Assembly (NCBI GenBank): GCA_021159445.1
Contig: JAGGRV010000092.1
Span: 1 to 25,593 of the forward strand
DNA length: 25,593 nt
Reading direction: 5' to 3'
From: Deltaproteobacteria bacterium
Lineage (GTDB): Bacteria > Desulfobacterota > Dissulfuribacteria > Dissulfuribacterales > UBA3076
The notes beneath the pieces are model-generated. The model saw only the letters and a list, made by a program, of their open reading frames with translations. It searched no databases and had not been told where the DNA came from. The translations under genes were made by a program, and so were the position numbers. This document shows positions 1 through 8,741 of this stretch, in pieces. Position 1 is the stretch's first letter. Every line of letters begins with the position of its first letter.

Positions 1-397
1 TAGTATCACCGGAAATAGAAGTTATATCTACCGGGTTCAGGGTAAACTGTGAACCCAGCTTCCAGTATGGCCAGTCATAATATTCCAGAGTAATCGCGAT
101 ATTTTTCCCTCCATAATAAACACATGGCGCGGTAATCGTCAGGGCGGCATCGATATGGGCGCAAGATGGCCCTCCTGAGGCGAGCTGAAGGGATTCAAAT
201 CGCCAGTAAAGGCAGGCAGAGTCGGCAGGATTTGCATAAGCACTAAAATTAAGCTTGTAATATGTGCCTTCATACTCAACACATGGCAGGACCAAAGAGA
301 GATCATCTGCCACCGTACCGCATTGGGAAAAAGCCTTAGGTGCCAAAGGCATAAACATTATCTGAATAAAGAGAATGGATAAAAATGCTTTTTTCAT
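1..397 (-). CDS. Exported protein with internal repeats, partial (runs off window start)
   Basis: The reading frame is open from the ATG at 397 to the window edge, so only the first 132 residues are visible. AAGGAG lies 9 nt before the ATG. The N-terminus is a clear signal peptide: MKKA, a hydrophobic stretch, then a likely cleavage near KAFS-QC. The mature part holds two similar units: LSLVLPCVEYEGTYYKL at about 30-46 and LTITAPCVYYGGKNIAITL at about 84-102, each with one Cys before an aromatic-Gly turn. I recognise no named family. The protein is probably periplasmic or surface-located, with a beta-rich repeat domain. The function is unknown. Confidence 0.75.
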   Translation of the reverse strand, partial: MKKAFLSILFIQIMFMPLAPKAFSQCGTVADDLSLVLPCVEYEGTYYKLNFSAYANPADSACLYWRFESLQLASGGPSCAHIDAALTITAPCVYYGGKNIAITLEYYDWPYWKLGSQFTLNPVDITSISGDT

Positions 398-454
398 GAC
401 ATGCTCTCCTTAGTGTGGTTTGTTATGAAAGTATAGTAGCCTTTTGAATTATGT

Positions 455-2221
455 TTATTTACGCAGGCGGATTGCCTTAGGTGTCACCTCAACCAGTTCG
501 TCCTCATTGATATATGAAATGCATTCTTCAAGGCTCATCTGTGTCGGGGGTGTTAGAAGCACGTTCCTATCTGACCCTGAGGCGCGCATGTTAGTCAATT
601 TCTTGCCTTTTGCAGGGTTGACAACAAGGTCTTGCGGCCTGCAATGTTCGCCGATTATCTGACCGCGATAGACCCGGGTTCCCGGGTCACAGAAGAGCTT
701 TCCCCGATCCTGAAGGTTGAAAAGGGCATAGGCAACGGTTGTGCAGGATTCCTTGACCACCATGGCGCCTTTGTTGCGGTTTCGGATTTCACCTGCAAAA
801 GGTCCGTATTCCAAAAAGACGTAATTCATTATCCCCATGCCTTTTGTGTCCGTTAGAAACTCCGATCGGAACCCGAGAAGGCCACGTGTAGGAATCTTGT
901 AAGTCAGACGGGCCATCCCATTGTCCTGGTTCATCTCAAGTAACTGGCCCTTACGCACCCCCAGTTTTTCAATGACGGTTCCCATGTACTGTTTGTCAAC
1001 ATCGAGCGTCAGTTCTTCAAAGGGTTCAAGTCGTCCGCCGTTCTCTTCTTTCATGATGACCTGAGGCCTGGTGACCTGGAATTCATATCCTTCGCGCCGC
1101 ATTTTCTCGATGAGAATGGAGATGTGCAGCTCTCCCCTGCCCGAGACTTTAAAACCTCTGCTGCTTTCCAGTTCTTCGACCAGCAGAGCCGCATCGGAGA
1201 GGGCCTCCCTCCTCAGCCGTTCTGCCAGATGGCTTGGGGTACCGAATCTGCTTTCCGTTCCGGCAAAAGGCGAATCATTTGGAATGAAATGGGTGGAAAT
1301 AGTGCAAGGGTCGATCTCCAAGGGAGGAAGGGGCACCGGATCATGTGGATCGGTGTAGGTTACACCGAGAGTAATGTCATCCATGCCTGCAACGGCAACG
1401 ATTTCGCCGACACTGGCGATATCTGTGGCCACTTTCTTGTTCCCTTCGAAGCGGTATACCTTACTGATGCGAGCTGGGACAAGCGCTCCGTCTCGCCGGG
1501 CAACGACAATGTCCTTATTGATATTCAATGTTCCGCCCGTTATCTTGCCGATCCCCAATCGACCCAGATAGGGGGAATAGTCAATAGAACTCACCAGCAT
1601 CTGAAGCGGTGAGAGGGGATCTCCTGCAGGCGCGGGTATGTGTGATATGATCTTTTCGAAAAGCGGGTCCATGGATAATCTTGCGCCGGTAGATTCGGAG
1701 AGGGTATATCCTTCCTTTGCAGAGGCGAAAACAATCGGAAAGTCAAGTATATGATCCGGGGCGTTCAGCTTGACAAATAGATCAAAGACCTGGTCGACGG
1801 CCCATTCCGGCCGGCCGGCCGGTTTGTCTATCTTGTTTATGATAACAATAACGGGAAGTTCCAATGCAAGAGATTTTTTGAGCACAAAATAGGTCTGTGG
1901 CATTGGGCCTTCCTGGGCATCAACGAGCAGAAGAGCCCCATCGGCCATCCTTAGAACCCGTTCAACCTGGCCGCCGAAATCGGCATGACCAGGAGTGTCT
2001 ATGATATTGATCCGGTAGCCCTTGTAAAGGAAGGAGGCATTCTTGGATGCAATCGTAATGCCCCGTTCCCGTTCCAGGTCCATGGAATCCATGAAGCGTT
2101 CGGCAACATGCTCATTTTCCCGAAACACCCCACTCTGTTTGAACATCTGGTCTACCAGCGTGGTTTTTCCATGATCAACATGGGCGATAATGGCGATATT
2201 TCTGATTTTGCTTTGATTCAT
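455..2221 (-). CDS. typA: Ribosome-associated GTPase TypA/BipA
   Basis: This is a translational GTPase of the EF-G/LepA group that binds the ribosome and supports assembly and stress adaptation. Visible GTPase motifs are G1 AHVDHGKT (13-20), the G2 region RERGITI (51-57), G3 DTPGHADFG (75-83), G4 NKID (129-132) and G5 SAKEG near 167. The BipA-type C-terminal half follows, including the TRGLLGFRSEFLTDT stretch and the RNKGAMV segment typical of BipA rather than LepA. At 588 residues it is slightly shorter than many homologues (about 600-615) but looks complete. The gene stands alone. A strong hairpin (2267-2297) lies just upstream of its start. Confidence 0.97.
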   Translation of the reverse strand: MNQSKIRNIAIIAHVDHGKTTLVDQMFKQSGVFRENEHVAERFMDSMDLERERGITIASKNASFLYKGYRINIIDTPGHADFGGQVERVLRMADGALLLVDAQEGPMPQTYFVLKKSLALELPVIVIINKIDKPAGRPEWAVDQVFDLFVKLNAPDHILDFPIVFASAKEGYTLSESTGARLSMDPLFEKIISHIPAPAGDPLSPLQMLVSSIDYSPYLGRLGIGKITGGTLNINKDIVVARRDGALVPARISKVYRFEGNKKVATDIASVGEIVAVAGMDDITLGVTYTDPHDPVPLPPLEIDPCTISTHFIPNDSPFAGTESRFGTPSHLAERLRREALSDAALLVEELESSRGFKVSGRGELHISILIEKMRREGYEFQVTRPQVIMKEENGGRLEPFEELTLDVDKQYMGTVIEKLGVRKGQLLEMNQDNGMARLTYKIPTRGLLGFRSEFLTDTKGMGIMNYVFLEYGPFAGEIRNRNKGAMVVKESCTTVAYALFNLQDRGKLFCDPGTRVYRGQIIGEHCRPQDLVVNPAKGKKLTNMRASGSDRNVLLTPPTQMSLEECISYINEDELVEVTPKAIRLRK

Positions 2222-2498
2222 TTAGTGCCTTGGTTTTGACCGCCCGGAACGGATTGTTTATTTAAAGACCCGTAAAGGAATTATTCCTTTACGGGTCCTA
2301 AGAGACCAGTCATTTCATTGTAAATCTGTGGTGAGACGACCAGATCTGATACACTTTTTCCGAACTTATTAATATGACTCAATCATTTAATAATGTCAAC
2401 AAAAAATGAAAAACCACGGTAATACATTAGGTATTTTAAGACATTTTGTAACGAGGTAGTGGATCGGACAGCCTGTTGTGGGGCGCTTGCAGCTTCAC
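2222..2498. other. Intergenic region between the YcaO gene and typA
   Basis: No coding potential stands out here. It holds a 14-bp perfect hairpin (2267-2297) and an A+T-rich stretch around 2360-2450 just downstream of the YcaO gene. It must contain the typA promoter, but I could not pick convincing -35/-10 boxes. Confidence 0.5.
2267..2297 (-). terminator. Perfect 14-bp hairpin between the YcaO gene and typA
   Basis: GACCCGTAAAGGAA pairs exactly with TTCCTTTACGGGTC across a 3-nt loop. Read on the minus strand the stem is followed by CTTTAAATAAA, a weak U-rich tract. It could end the YcaO transcript coming from higher coordinates. It also sits about 45 nt ahead of the typA start codon and could be a leader structure. 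Confidence 0.45.
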
Positions 2499-4238
2499 TC
2501 AATCGCACGGCTCCGGTGAGGGGAGCTTTTGCCTGACTCCGACTGTTTTGAGATAGTTTCTGAATTGTCTCTTGCTGAAGTTCGAGAACCTGTCTAATAT
2601 CGCCATGAACTCCAAACCCGGCACAAATGTCCTTACCACAGGGACATTCAGGTCCTTTCTTGTCAAGTCCACATAGATCGGTTTAAGGCCGTTTGATAGC
2701 AGCAGTCTTTCCACGGTATTCAAGTCGCGACCCACATCCCCTGATGAATAATCGGGGAGTTCCTCGTATTTTATGGTCTTTTGTCCTGCCGGAGGCGGAT
2801 TTGATCTGACAAAATACGGATATGCCAGCTCAGTCAATGCAGATACCGCTGCGATTTTTCCACTCAGGTCGGCTGCACAACCCTTTACAAATTCATCCCC
2901 GGTCTGCACAAAGGCCTTGTAACACGGTATTCCAAGATCAGGGGTCAGATCCAGAAACTGGATATAACGACCTCTTTCCCTGCATCTGTCCAGGATATGG
3001 GCTACTGCGGGATCTTCCGCTTCCAGCGAGAAGCACCTCTCTTGAGAGTATAGCGCAACTCTTTCAGCATCTCTTTCTATATATTCCATCAAGGCATGCA
3101 GCCTGGCCTCATCTTCCGTATTGCCGGAAGCAAGGCCGTTCGATGATACTCCGCTGGTCAGAGCCGTTTCATCGAGGTTGCAGAACAGAAAGACAAACTG
3201 GGCAGGCAGATATATCTCGGTGCTCCCGTCTACGCGAATTTCCCGGCCTGCTATCCAGTACAATACTTGGTCCTCATAAGGGACCTCAAGATTCATGATA
3301 TTCGGATCAAGTGCAGAAAGCCCCTGCGCCACCAAATCAGTGTAGTTGGATCTAACGAGATTGAACTCATTCTTGTATCCGATAGTCAATTCATTGGAAA
3401 AACTTGCAAAAGATGAATATCTCTCAACCATCTCCATCAAATACGAGGCTCGTGCCTGGTCTTCTTCCATGCCTTTTCCGTAGCTTGTCTGAGGAATGGC
3501 TAGTCTCCACCTGTTCCTTCCTACAGCAACCTGAACCTCTATTTTCCATGATTTTTCCAGCGCATACGGGCTGAGAGACCACACTGTTTTCCGTTCAGTT
3601 CCGGTAATCAGGTCAATATTGGAGAGTCTTATCGTGACATCTTGGACGGTCTCTGATGCTGTTTTTTCCCTCGCGGAAATCCCCGGCATAATGGATCCCG
3701 TGTCTGATTTGGAACAGAGGTCCTTTATATGCACTGTGTCATTTCTGTCTAGATCGATATCGTCAAGATCAAATGGTATGGGAAACTCGATCTCACTCAA
3801 GGAAGGAAGCAATTCATGATTATAGACGTTCTTTTCAAACACGCCCGTCCAGAACAGATGCCCCGGAGAATCCATGTCCAGAGCCCATTTTGCGAAAATC
3901 AAGGGGGTATGCCCGGCAAGTTTTCTTGCACCCATTTTTTCAAGTTTGCTGCGCACATCATGAAATCCGCGTAATATGCTTACCTCGTAAGCAGCCGACA
4001 GAAATTGAATGTCTCCTTTTTTTTGCTCAATCAAGCCCTCAAGTCTGTTTGCGTCGTATTCTGCCAGGGTAAACAACAGGTAATTATGCATGAATTGGTC
4101 ATTTGGATGTGCTTTCAGGTAATCCAGCGCCTGTTGGATACTCATTTCCTTTGCGGGCACGCAGGTAAAAGAGCCGACACCAGCCACATTACTGACGAAT
4201 TTCATTTTATACATCATGAATTCAGAAAGATCTTCCAT
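2499..4238 (-). CDS. YcaO-domain ATP-dependent cyclodehydratase-like protein, orphan
   Basis: YcaO enzymes use ATP to activate backbone amides, giving azolines, thioamides or amidines, though some have unknown targets. The YcaO core spans about 215-560. ATP/Mg-binding signatures are SYGKG...MEMVERY (252-274) and SSNGLASGNTEDEAR...MEYIERD (365-390). The first 150 residues are an unusual helical N-terminal extension with TPR-like spacing (QALDYLKAHPNDQFMHNYLL). The C-terminus ends LPSPEPCD, resembling the proline-rich PxPxP tail of azoline-forming YcaOs. No TfuA, E1-like partner, dehydrogenase or Cys/Ser/Thr-rich precursor is next to it, so the substrate is unknown. The ATG at 4238 has no good ribosome site; ATGs at codons 8-9 are alternatives. 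Confidence 0.88.
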   Translation of the reverse strand: MEDLSEFMMYKMKFVSNVAGVGSFTCVPAKEMSIQQALDYLKAHPNDQFMHNYLLFTLAEYDANRLEGLIEQKKGDIQFLSAAYEVSILRGFHDVRSKLEKMGARKLAGHTPLIFAKWALDMDSPGHLFWTGVFEKNVYNHELLPSLSEIEFPIPFDLDDIDLDRNDTVHIKDLCSKSDTGSIMPGISAREKTASETVQDVTIRLSNIDLITGTERKTVWSLSPYALEKSWKIEVQVAVGRNRWRLAIPQTSYGKGMEEDQARASYLMEMVERYSSFASFSNELTIGYKNEFNLVRSNYTDLVAQGLSALDPNIMNLEVPYEDQVLYWIAGREIRVDGSTEIYLPAQFVFLFCNLDETALTSGVSSNGLASGNTEDEARLHALMEYIERDAERVALYSQERCFSLEAEDPAVAHILDRCRERGRYIQFLDLTPDLGIPCYKAFVQTGDEFVKGCAADLSGKIAAVSALTELAYPYFVRSNPPPAGQKTIKYEELPDYSSGDVGRDLNTVERLLLSNGLKPIYVDLTRKDLNVPVVRTFVPGLEFMAILDRFSNFSKRQFRNYLKTVGVRQKLPSPEPCD

Positions 4239-4380
4239 GTTCTATTACTGATTCCTCTGAAAATACCCCATCTGCTGCGTTGCTTCGATTTTCTCTTATC
4301 GAAATTTTTAATGACAATCAATTACACGATCAGTATTACCTATTTGACATCCAGCTAATTACTCAAGTTTTCGAAAAATA

Positions 4381-4552
4381 GTAACTATTCACGTAATCAG
4401 GCTGAAGCTGTTTAGACTGAAGGCTGAAGGGGTCAGAAGAGCACTATTGCCGTACTTTGGCGGAAATATCTGGTTTTTGCACCAAACATGGCTTTAAAAT
4501 GCGCTTTTTCCTAACAGTCTTCAGTCTTCAGTCTATCCACCTGAGTAGTTAC
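4381..4552. repeat. MITE-like inverted-repeat element, family 1, copy A
   Basis: A 172-bp noncoding block bounded by imperfect inverted repeats. The left end begins GTAACTATTC and carries CTGAAG repeats. The right end, reverse-complemented, begins GTAACTACTCAGGTGG and also runs into ACTGAAG repeats. Similar A-rich sequence (GAAAAATA / GAAAATA) flanks both ends. The left arm matches copy C almost exactly over about 40 bp, and the tips match copy B. Confidence 0.7.
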
Positions 4553-4584
4553 GGAAAATAATAGTATACAAAATTAACAAAACA

Positions 4585-4612
4585 AGCCAAAATAGCTTGG
4601 CTCATTTTTTTC
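4585..4612 (+). terminator. Possible intrinsic terminator or attenuator ahead of rlmB
   Basis: AGCCAA (4585-4590) pairs with TTGGCT (4597-4602) around a 6-nt loop, followed by CATTTTTTT. No plus-strand gene lies upstream, so it would stop read-through or act as a leader element. Confidence 0.4.
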
Positions 4613-4716
4613 TCAGATATACATTCTGTATTTATTAAATATTATTGGCAAATTCCATAATGAGAATTGCTGCCTGAACGGTGAACCCTGAACCTGTGAA
4701 CGCCTATTATTCTTCA

Positions 4717-5484
4717 ATGGTTTCCGACTCAAAAAGTAAATCAATAATAATCTGGGGCATACATCCAGTAAGGGAATTTTTAGAGATTTGTTCTGATGAT
4801 TGTCAAAGGCTCTTTGTCCATCCTTCCTTTGGAAAGAAAAAAGCGCAGGCCGGCTTGTTACGTCTGGCAGAGCGGCACGAGGTTCTTGTGGAACGTGCGG
4901 AAGACTTTAAAAGTACAGGCGTTCCTGCAGGGACTGTACATCAGGGAGTTGCTGCCCTGGTAAGACCTGTTTGGTCTATTGACTTTTCCAGTCTGCCACT
5001 GTATTGGAGAGATAAGAGGCCATTAGTAGTAGTATGTGATCAAGTAACGGATCCACAAAATGTGGGAGCTATTGTGCGTTCTTCAGTTGCCCTGGGTGCT
5101 CAGGCAGTTTTGCTCCCCAATCGGAGAACCAGCCGGATTACCGGAGCAGTAGCAAAGTCATCTTCTGGTGCACTATTTCACATAAAGGTATGCCAGGTAG
5201 GAAATTTAGTAACAGCCATGAGGCAACTTAAGGAAATGGGACTCTGGATAGCAGGGCTAAGCCCGGGCGGCGAGCATCCGCTCTGGGAGTTGGATTTAAA
5301 TAGGCCTTTAGCTCTGGTAGTTGGTGCAGAAGGGACGGGACTGCGCCGTCTAGTCAAGGAGACGTGTGACTTCCTTGCAAGAATACCTCATTTTGGCCCT
5401 GTTGGTTCCATGAATGTTGCCTCTGCTGCCAGCATAGCCTTGTACGAGGTTGCTAGACAGCGAGTGTCATTATCACCGGTTTAA
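4717..5484 (+). CDS. rlmB: 23S rRNA (guanosine-2'-O)-methyltransferase RlmB, TrmH/SPOUT family
   Basis: A SpoU-type SPOUT methyltransferase that modifies 23S rRNA (G2251 in E. coli numbering) with SAM. The N-terminal part (IIWGIHPVREFLE onward) is the L30e-like RNA-binding domain. The three SPOUT motifs follow: DPQNVGAIVRSS (motif 1), VVGAEGTGLRRLV (motif 2) and the knot IPHFGPVGSMNVASAASIALYEVAR (motif 3, where SLNVS is more usual than SMNVA). I chose the ATG at 4717 (255 residues) because homologies start right after it. A GTG at 4681 in the same frame would add 12 unlikely residues. Neither has a strong Shine-Dalgarno. waaA follows 22 nt downstream, probably as one transcript. Confidence 0.9.
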   Translation: MVSDSKSKSIIIWGIHPVREFLEICSDDCQRLFVHPSFGKKKAQAGLLRLAERHEVLVERAEDFKSTGVPAGTVHQGVAALVRPVWSIDFSSLPLYWRDKRPLVVVCDQVTDPQNVGAIVRSSVALGAQAVLLPNRRTSRITGAVAKSSSGALFHIKVCQVGNLVTAMRQLKEMGLWIAGLSPGGEHPLWELDLNRPLALVVGAEGTGLRRLVKETCDFLARIPHFGPVGSMNVASAASIALYEVARQRVSLSPV

Positions 5485-5506
5485 ACCGGCATTAGGCGGT
5501 AATTTT

Positions 5507-6790
5507 ATGATCAGACTGTATGAGAAGGTTACCGGGGCCGCATATGCGGTATTCAGGCCTTTCTTGGAGTTGTGGTCCCGGTTAGAGGGAAACAATGGGA
5601 TGTGGTCTGGTCGACTGGGGCATCTCCCCGACTATGTTGCTGCAACAGGTCCTCAGGATTTATGGCTTCATGCGGTTTCAGTGGGGGAAGTGGCTGTGGC
5701 GGAGTCCTTGGTCCAGGCCATTGATCGCCGGGCACCAGGATTAAAAATTCTTATTTCAGCTACTACGCCTGCGGGTTTTGCCAGGGCAATGTCTTCCCTT
5801 GGGACCCGTTGCTCAGTGATTCCATATCCTCTTGATTTTCCACAGATAGTCTGCAGAATGGCAACTGAGGTCCGTCCCAGGGTGTATGCCTGTCTTGAGA
5901 CCGAACTCTGGCCCAACCTTATCAGCGCGGTGAGGCAATTCGGGGGTAAGACCGTGCTCTTAAACGGCCGTATTTCAGCTAGGTCTTTTCCCAGGTATTT
6001 GAGATTGCTCTCTATTACCAGACCATTGCTTGCCGGTTTTTCAAAGATTTGCGCCATTTCTGATATCCACGCAAATAGGCTGGCGGCACTTGGTGCCCCC
6101 ATGGATAGGATACAGGTCACAGGAAATGCCAAGTTCGAGGGTCTTCTGTCCAGACCTGATCCTGATCGTGTAACGGGCCTTCGCAATCGCCTCGGGATTG
6201 AAGATTCGATTAAGGTCCTTGTTGCAGGAAGCTTGAGGGGTGGCGAGGAAAAAGAGGTAATAAGCACCTACGATTTACTTCAGTCGCGCTGGTCTGACAT
6301 GATATTCTTTTTAGTGCCGAGGCATTTAAAGAAGGTCTCTTCTATTGTAGGTATATTAAACAAGAAGAGCATACCTTACCAGCTCTGGAGTGAACTGGAG
6401 GTAAAACAGAGAAGGACCGCGAAGGTCGTAGTTGTGGATGTAATAGGTCCGCTTTTTGATCTTTATGGTTTGGCTACAGCGGCCTTTGTAGGGGGTTCTC
6501 TGGTACCAAAAGGGGGACAAAATTTTTTGGAGCCGGCTGCTTGGGGCTGTCCGGTTATTTACGGCCCTCATACAGACAATTTTGAAGAGGCAAGAATAAC
6601 CCTTGAGTCCCATGGTGGAGGTCAAGAGGTTAACAACGGGAAAGACTTGGCAGAGGCGGTAAATCTGTTATTTAAAGAACCTTTAAAAAGAGAAAAGCGG
6701 GGCAGGAAGGGCCGAAGGGCCCTTGAAGATCTTGCCAAAGGGGTTGCTACAAAGCAAACAGATATACTGCTACAGGTGCTTGAATCCTAA
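5507..6790 (+). CDS. waaA: 3-deoxy-D-manno-octulosonic acid (Kdo) transferase
   Basis: A membrane-associated GT-B glycosyltransferase that adds Kdo from CMP-Kdo to lipid IVA at the inner face of the inner membrane, so the host makes lipopolysaccharide. The family features are WLHAVSVGEVAVAESL with the acceptor-side Glu, ISATTPAGFARA, CLETELWPNLI, and the C-terminal donor-site stretch GGSLVPKGGQNFLEPAAW followed by GPHTDNFEE. The 427-residue length is normal for WaaA. The ATG at 5507 follows AGGCGG and leaves a 22-nt gap after rlmB. A TTG at 5450 overlapping rlmB is open but less likely. Linkage to a SpoU methylase suggests cotranscription only. Confidence 0.95.
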   Translation: MIRLYEKVTGAAYAVFRPFLELWSRLEGNNGMWSGRLGHLPDYVAATGPQDLWLHAVSVGEVAVAESLVQAIDRRAPGLKILISATTPAGFARAMSSLGTRCSVIPYPLDFPQIVCRMATEVRPRVYACLETELWPNLISAVRQFGGKTVLLNGRISARSFPRYLRLLSITRPLLAGFSKICAISDIHANRLAALGAPMDRIQVTGNAKFEGLLSRPDPDRVTGLRNRLGIEDSIKVLVAGSLRGGEEKEVISTYDLLQSRWSDMIFFLVPRHLKKVSSIVGILNKKSIPYQLWSELEVKQRRTAKVVVVDVIGPLFDLYGLATAAFVGGSLVPKGGQNFLEPAAWGCPVIYGPHTDNFEEARITLESHGGGQEVNNGKDLAEAVNLLFKEPLKREKRGRKGRRALEDLAKGVATKQTDILLQVLES

Positions 6791-6812
6791 CCACCAGAAG
6801 CCTTAAATCTCT

Positions 6813-6990
6813 GTAACTATTCAGGTTGAAGGCTGAAGGTTTTTAAGCATTTTCGCAACGATCGAAGAGATGAATCCTCTAAACTAATACTGCAATTTCG
6901 TCAGCCAACTCAAATGCCCGCAGTTTTGTGTGATTACGCATGATTTGTCCCTATTAGCCTTCTACCTTCAGTCTATTCACCTGAATTTAC
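6813..6990. repeat. MITE-like inverted-repeat element, family 1, copy B, invading the coaX 3' end
   Basis: The ends are GTAACTATTCAGGTTGAAGG on the left and, reverse-complemented, GTAAATTCAGGTGAATAGAC on the right, with CTGAAGG repeats in both arms. The middle differs from copy A. The right end contains the last five coding codons and the stop of coaX (6973-6990), so the element has replaced the original coaX tail or supplies it. It also fills the whole gap between the convergent waaA and coaX genes. Confidence 0.7.
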
Positions 6991-7779
6991 ATATCTTTTA
7001 TAAATTAACAGTAGGCCTTCTAAAACAAGGTTTGGCAATACTGTTTCTATTAGAGAGCAATGCGGGGCTATTATCGGTGCCAGTCCTCCTGTGGCTACTA
7101 CTTTGGGTTTTTGAGCAAATTCCGTTAACAGACGACTTATGATTCCGTCTGTCAGGCCGGCAAAGCCGTAAATGATACCGGCCTTGATTGCCGAGGCAGT
7201 GTCCTGCCCCAGGGCAGTTTCAGGTTTGGCAAAAAGTTCCACCCTTGGGAGTCTGGACGTACCTTTAAAAAGGGCCTCTGCCGCGAGGAGTAAGCCTGGA
7301 GCTATGGAACCTCCCAGATATTCACCCTTTGATGATACACAGTCGAAAGTGGTTGCGGTCCCATAATCGACTATAATCACAGCATTTTTGTACCTTGAGT
7401 ATGCAGCCAGAGAGTTTACGAGCCGGTCTGCTCCCACTTCATAAGGGCGCTTATAAAGGATGGGCATCCCGACAGGTACATCTTCCTGGACTACAAGGGC
7501 CTTTTTTTTCATATAATGAAGGGTTAGTTCCTCCCAGCTATGCATTAAGGGGGGCACAACACAGGATATCACTACGTCACAAATATCTCTTAGTTCTATT
7601 TCCGCAAGCCGGCACAACTGGTTCAAGGATACTGCCAGTTCATCAGAAGTGGCTTCCTTGTCCGTTCGAATTCGCCAGTTTTTGAGAAAGTGGTCATCCT
7701 GGAAAAGACCAATTACAGTATGTGTGTTTCCAATATCTACAGCCAGGAAGTATTCCCCAGATTGTCTGCTATTTTCCAT
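6973..7779 (-). CDS. coaX: Type III pantothenate kinase
   Basis: Catalyses the first step of coenzyme A synthesis, ATP plus pantothenate to 4'-phosphopantothenate, with an ASKHA fold. Signatures are AVDIGNTHTVIG near the N-terminus (phosphate 1), GADRLVNSLAAY, VDYGTATTFDCV (phosphate 2), GGSIAPGL and TGGLAP (adenosine site). I chose the ATG at 7779 (268 residues) because AAGGAG lies about 11 nt upstream and the protein then starts just before the conserved domain; the frame is open back to 7872. The final residues VNSGE and the TAG are encoded by the tip of a mini-element, so the C-terminus may be non-native. Confidence 0.95.
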   Translation of the reverse strand: MENSRQSGEYFLAVDIGNTHTVIGLFQDDHFLKNWRIRTDKEATSDELAVSLNQLCRLAEIELRDICDVVISCVVPPLMHSWEELTLHYMKKKALVVQEDVPVGMPILYKRPYEVGADRLVNSLAAYSRYKNAVIIVDYGTATTFDCVSSKGEYLGGSIAPGLLLAAEALFKGTSRLPRVELFAKPETALGQDTASAIKAGIIYGFAGLTDGIISRLLTEFAQKPKVVATGGLAPIIAPHCSLIETVLPNLVLEGLLLIYKRYVNSGE

Positions 7780-7806
7780 GGTAGATATAACTCCTTGTTT
7801 ATCTTC

Positions 7807-7836
7807 TTGACTTTTTTTGTATTTCTTAGATATGAT
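7807..7836 (+). promoter_or_regulatory. Predicted sigma70-type promoter for the binding protein-rhomboid pair
   Basis: TTGACT (7807-7812), an 18-nt spacer and TATGAT (7831-7836) lie in the divergent gap with coaX. Transcription would begin near 7843, about 55 nt before the ATG at 7899. Confidence 0.5.
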
Positions 7837-7898
7837 TACACTGCAAAAAGCCCGAAGGTGTCGCGGTATCAAGACAGTTGGCTATAAAAAATAATGGT

Positions 7899-8741
7899 AT
7901 GAACAAAAAAGACTTTCCGGTAATTCCATCTGACAGGTCAGATGATCTTCATAATCTGAAAATTGCGGATTCATCTGATCTTGTCCTTTTTATGGCAGGA
8001 AATCAATTCATGGCAATGGGAGAGATCGTCTCTGCTTTTCAAAAGGAATATCCTCATATCAAGAGAATCTTCTACGAGACCCTTCCTCCTGGACTTGAAC
8101 TGAAGCAGATCTTATCCAGTGGCGCTGTCTTTGGTGATAAAGTGTTGGACATTTACCCGGATATTTACACTTCAGTGAATGAAAAAGCAATGAAGACACT
8201 GGAACAGTCCGGCCATATCAATAAGGAAGACTATCATCTGTATCTTCATAACAGGTTGACCTTGATGGTTGTGAAAGAAAACCCCGCAAGGATAAATTCT
8301 GTTATGGACCTAGCGCGGGATGATGTCCGCATCTCTCAGCCTGATCCGGAAAACGAAGATATTGCCTTCTTGATTATGGAAATGTACAGGCAGGCAGGCG
8401 GGGATGGGCTGGTCCATCGTATAATGGAGGAAAAACGTGCTGAAGGAACAACAATTTTTACGGTTGTTCATCACAGAGAGACCCCATTACGTATTACAAA
8501 AAAGACAGTTGACGTTGGGCCTGTGTGGGCCACAGAAGTGATATATGCAAAGGTCACATCCGGCCTCGCGTTTGATGTGGTTGAACCTGGTGAAAAACTC
8601 GATCAGCGAGACAAGACCAACTATTATGTATGCAAATTAAAAAATGCCCCGCACCCGGATAACGCCGGGATGTTTTTGGATTTCATAACTTCATCGTCTG
8701 CCCAAAAGATCTACAAGAAATACGGTTTTGTGACTCCATGA
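7899..8741 (+). CDS. Substrate-binding-like protein (ModA-like type II periplasmic-binding fold) without signal peptide
   Basis: The fold is that of extracellular solute-binding proteins of the molybdate/ferric-iron class: a first strand LVLFMAGNQF, then MGEIVSAFQKEYPHIK, VMDLARDDVRISQPDPENEDIAFLIMEMYRQAG, and a C-terminal PDNAGMFLDFITSSSAQKIYKKYGF helix typical of ModA. Such proteins normally carry a signal peptide or lipobox. None is visible here, from either the ATG at 7899 (280 residues) or the TTG at 7878. It may therefore be a cytoplasmic sensor or ligand-binding protein. Its stop overlaps the rhomboid start (ATGA), so the two are translationally coupled. No ABC permease or ATPase is adjacent. 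The ligand is unknown. Confidence 0.75.
   Translation: MNKKDFPVIPSDRSDDLHNLKIADSSDLVLFMAGNQFMAMGEIVSAFQKEYPHIKRIFYETLPPGLELKQILSSGAVFGDKVLDIYPDIYTSVNEKAMKTLEQSGHINKEDYHLYLHNRLTLMVVKENPARINSVMDLARDDVRISQPDPENEDIAFLIMEMYRQAGGDGLVHRIMEEKRAEGTTIFTVVHHRETPLRITKKTVDVGPVWATEVIYAKVTSGLAFDVVEPGEKLDQRDKTNYYVCKLKNAPHPDNAGMFLDFITSSSAQKIYKKYGFVTP

Larger units (their letters stand above)
4239..4716. other. Intergenic region with a mini-element and a hairpin
   Basis: No gene is supported in this gap between the divergent YcaO and rlmB genes. It contains repeat copy A (4381-4552), a terminator-like hairpin (4585-4612) and A+T-rich sequence likely to include the YcaO and rlmB promoters. Confidence 0.6.

Noticed and set aside
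2499..4238. A RiPP biosynthetic cluster around the YcaO gene
   Set aside because: No precursor-like small gene, E1-like partner, TfuA, dehydrogenase or exporter is visible on either side.
4681..4716. GTG start for rlmB at 4681
   Set aside because: The added residues (MNPEPVNAYYSS) are not domain-like and no ribosome site supports it; the ATG at 4717 fits family length.
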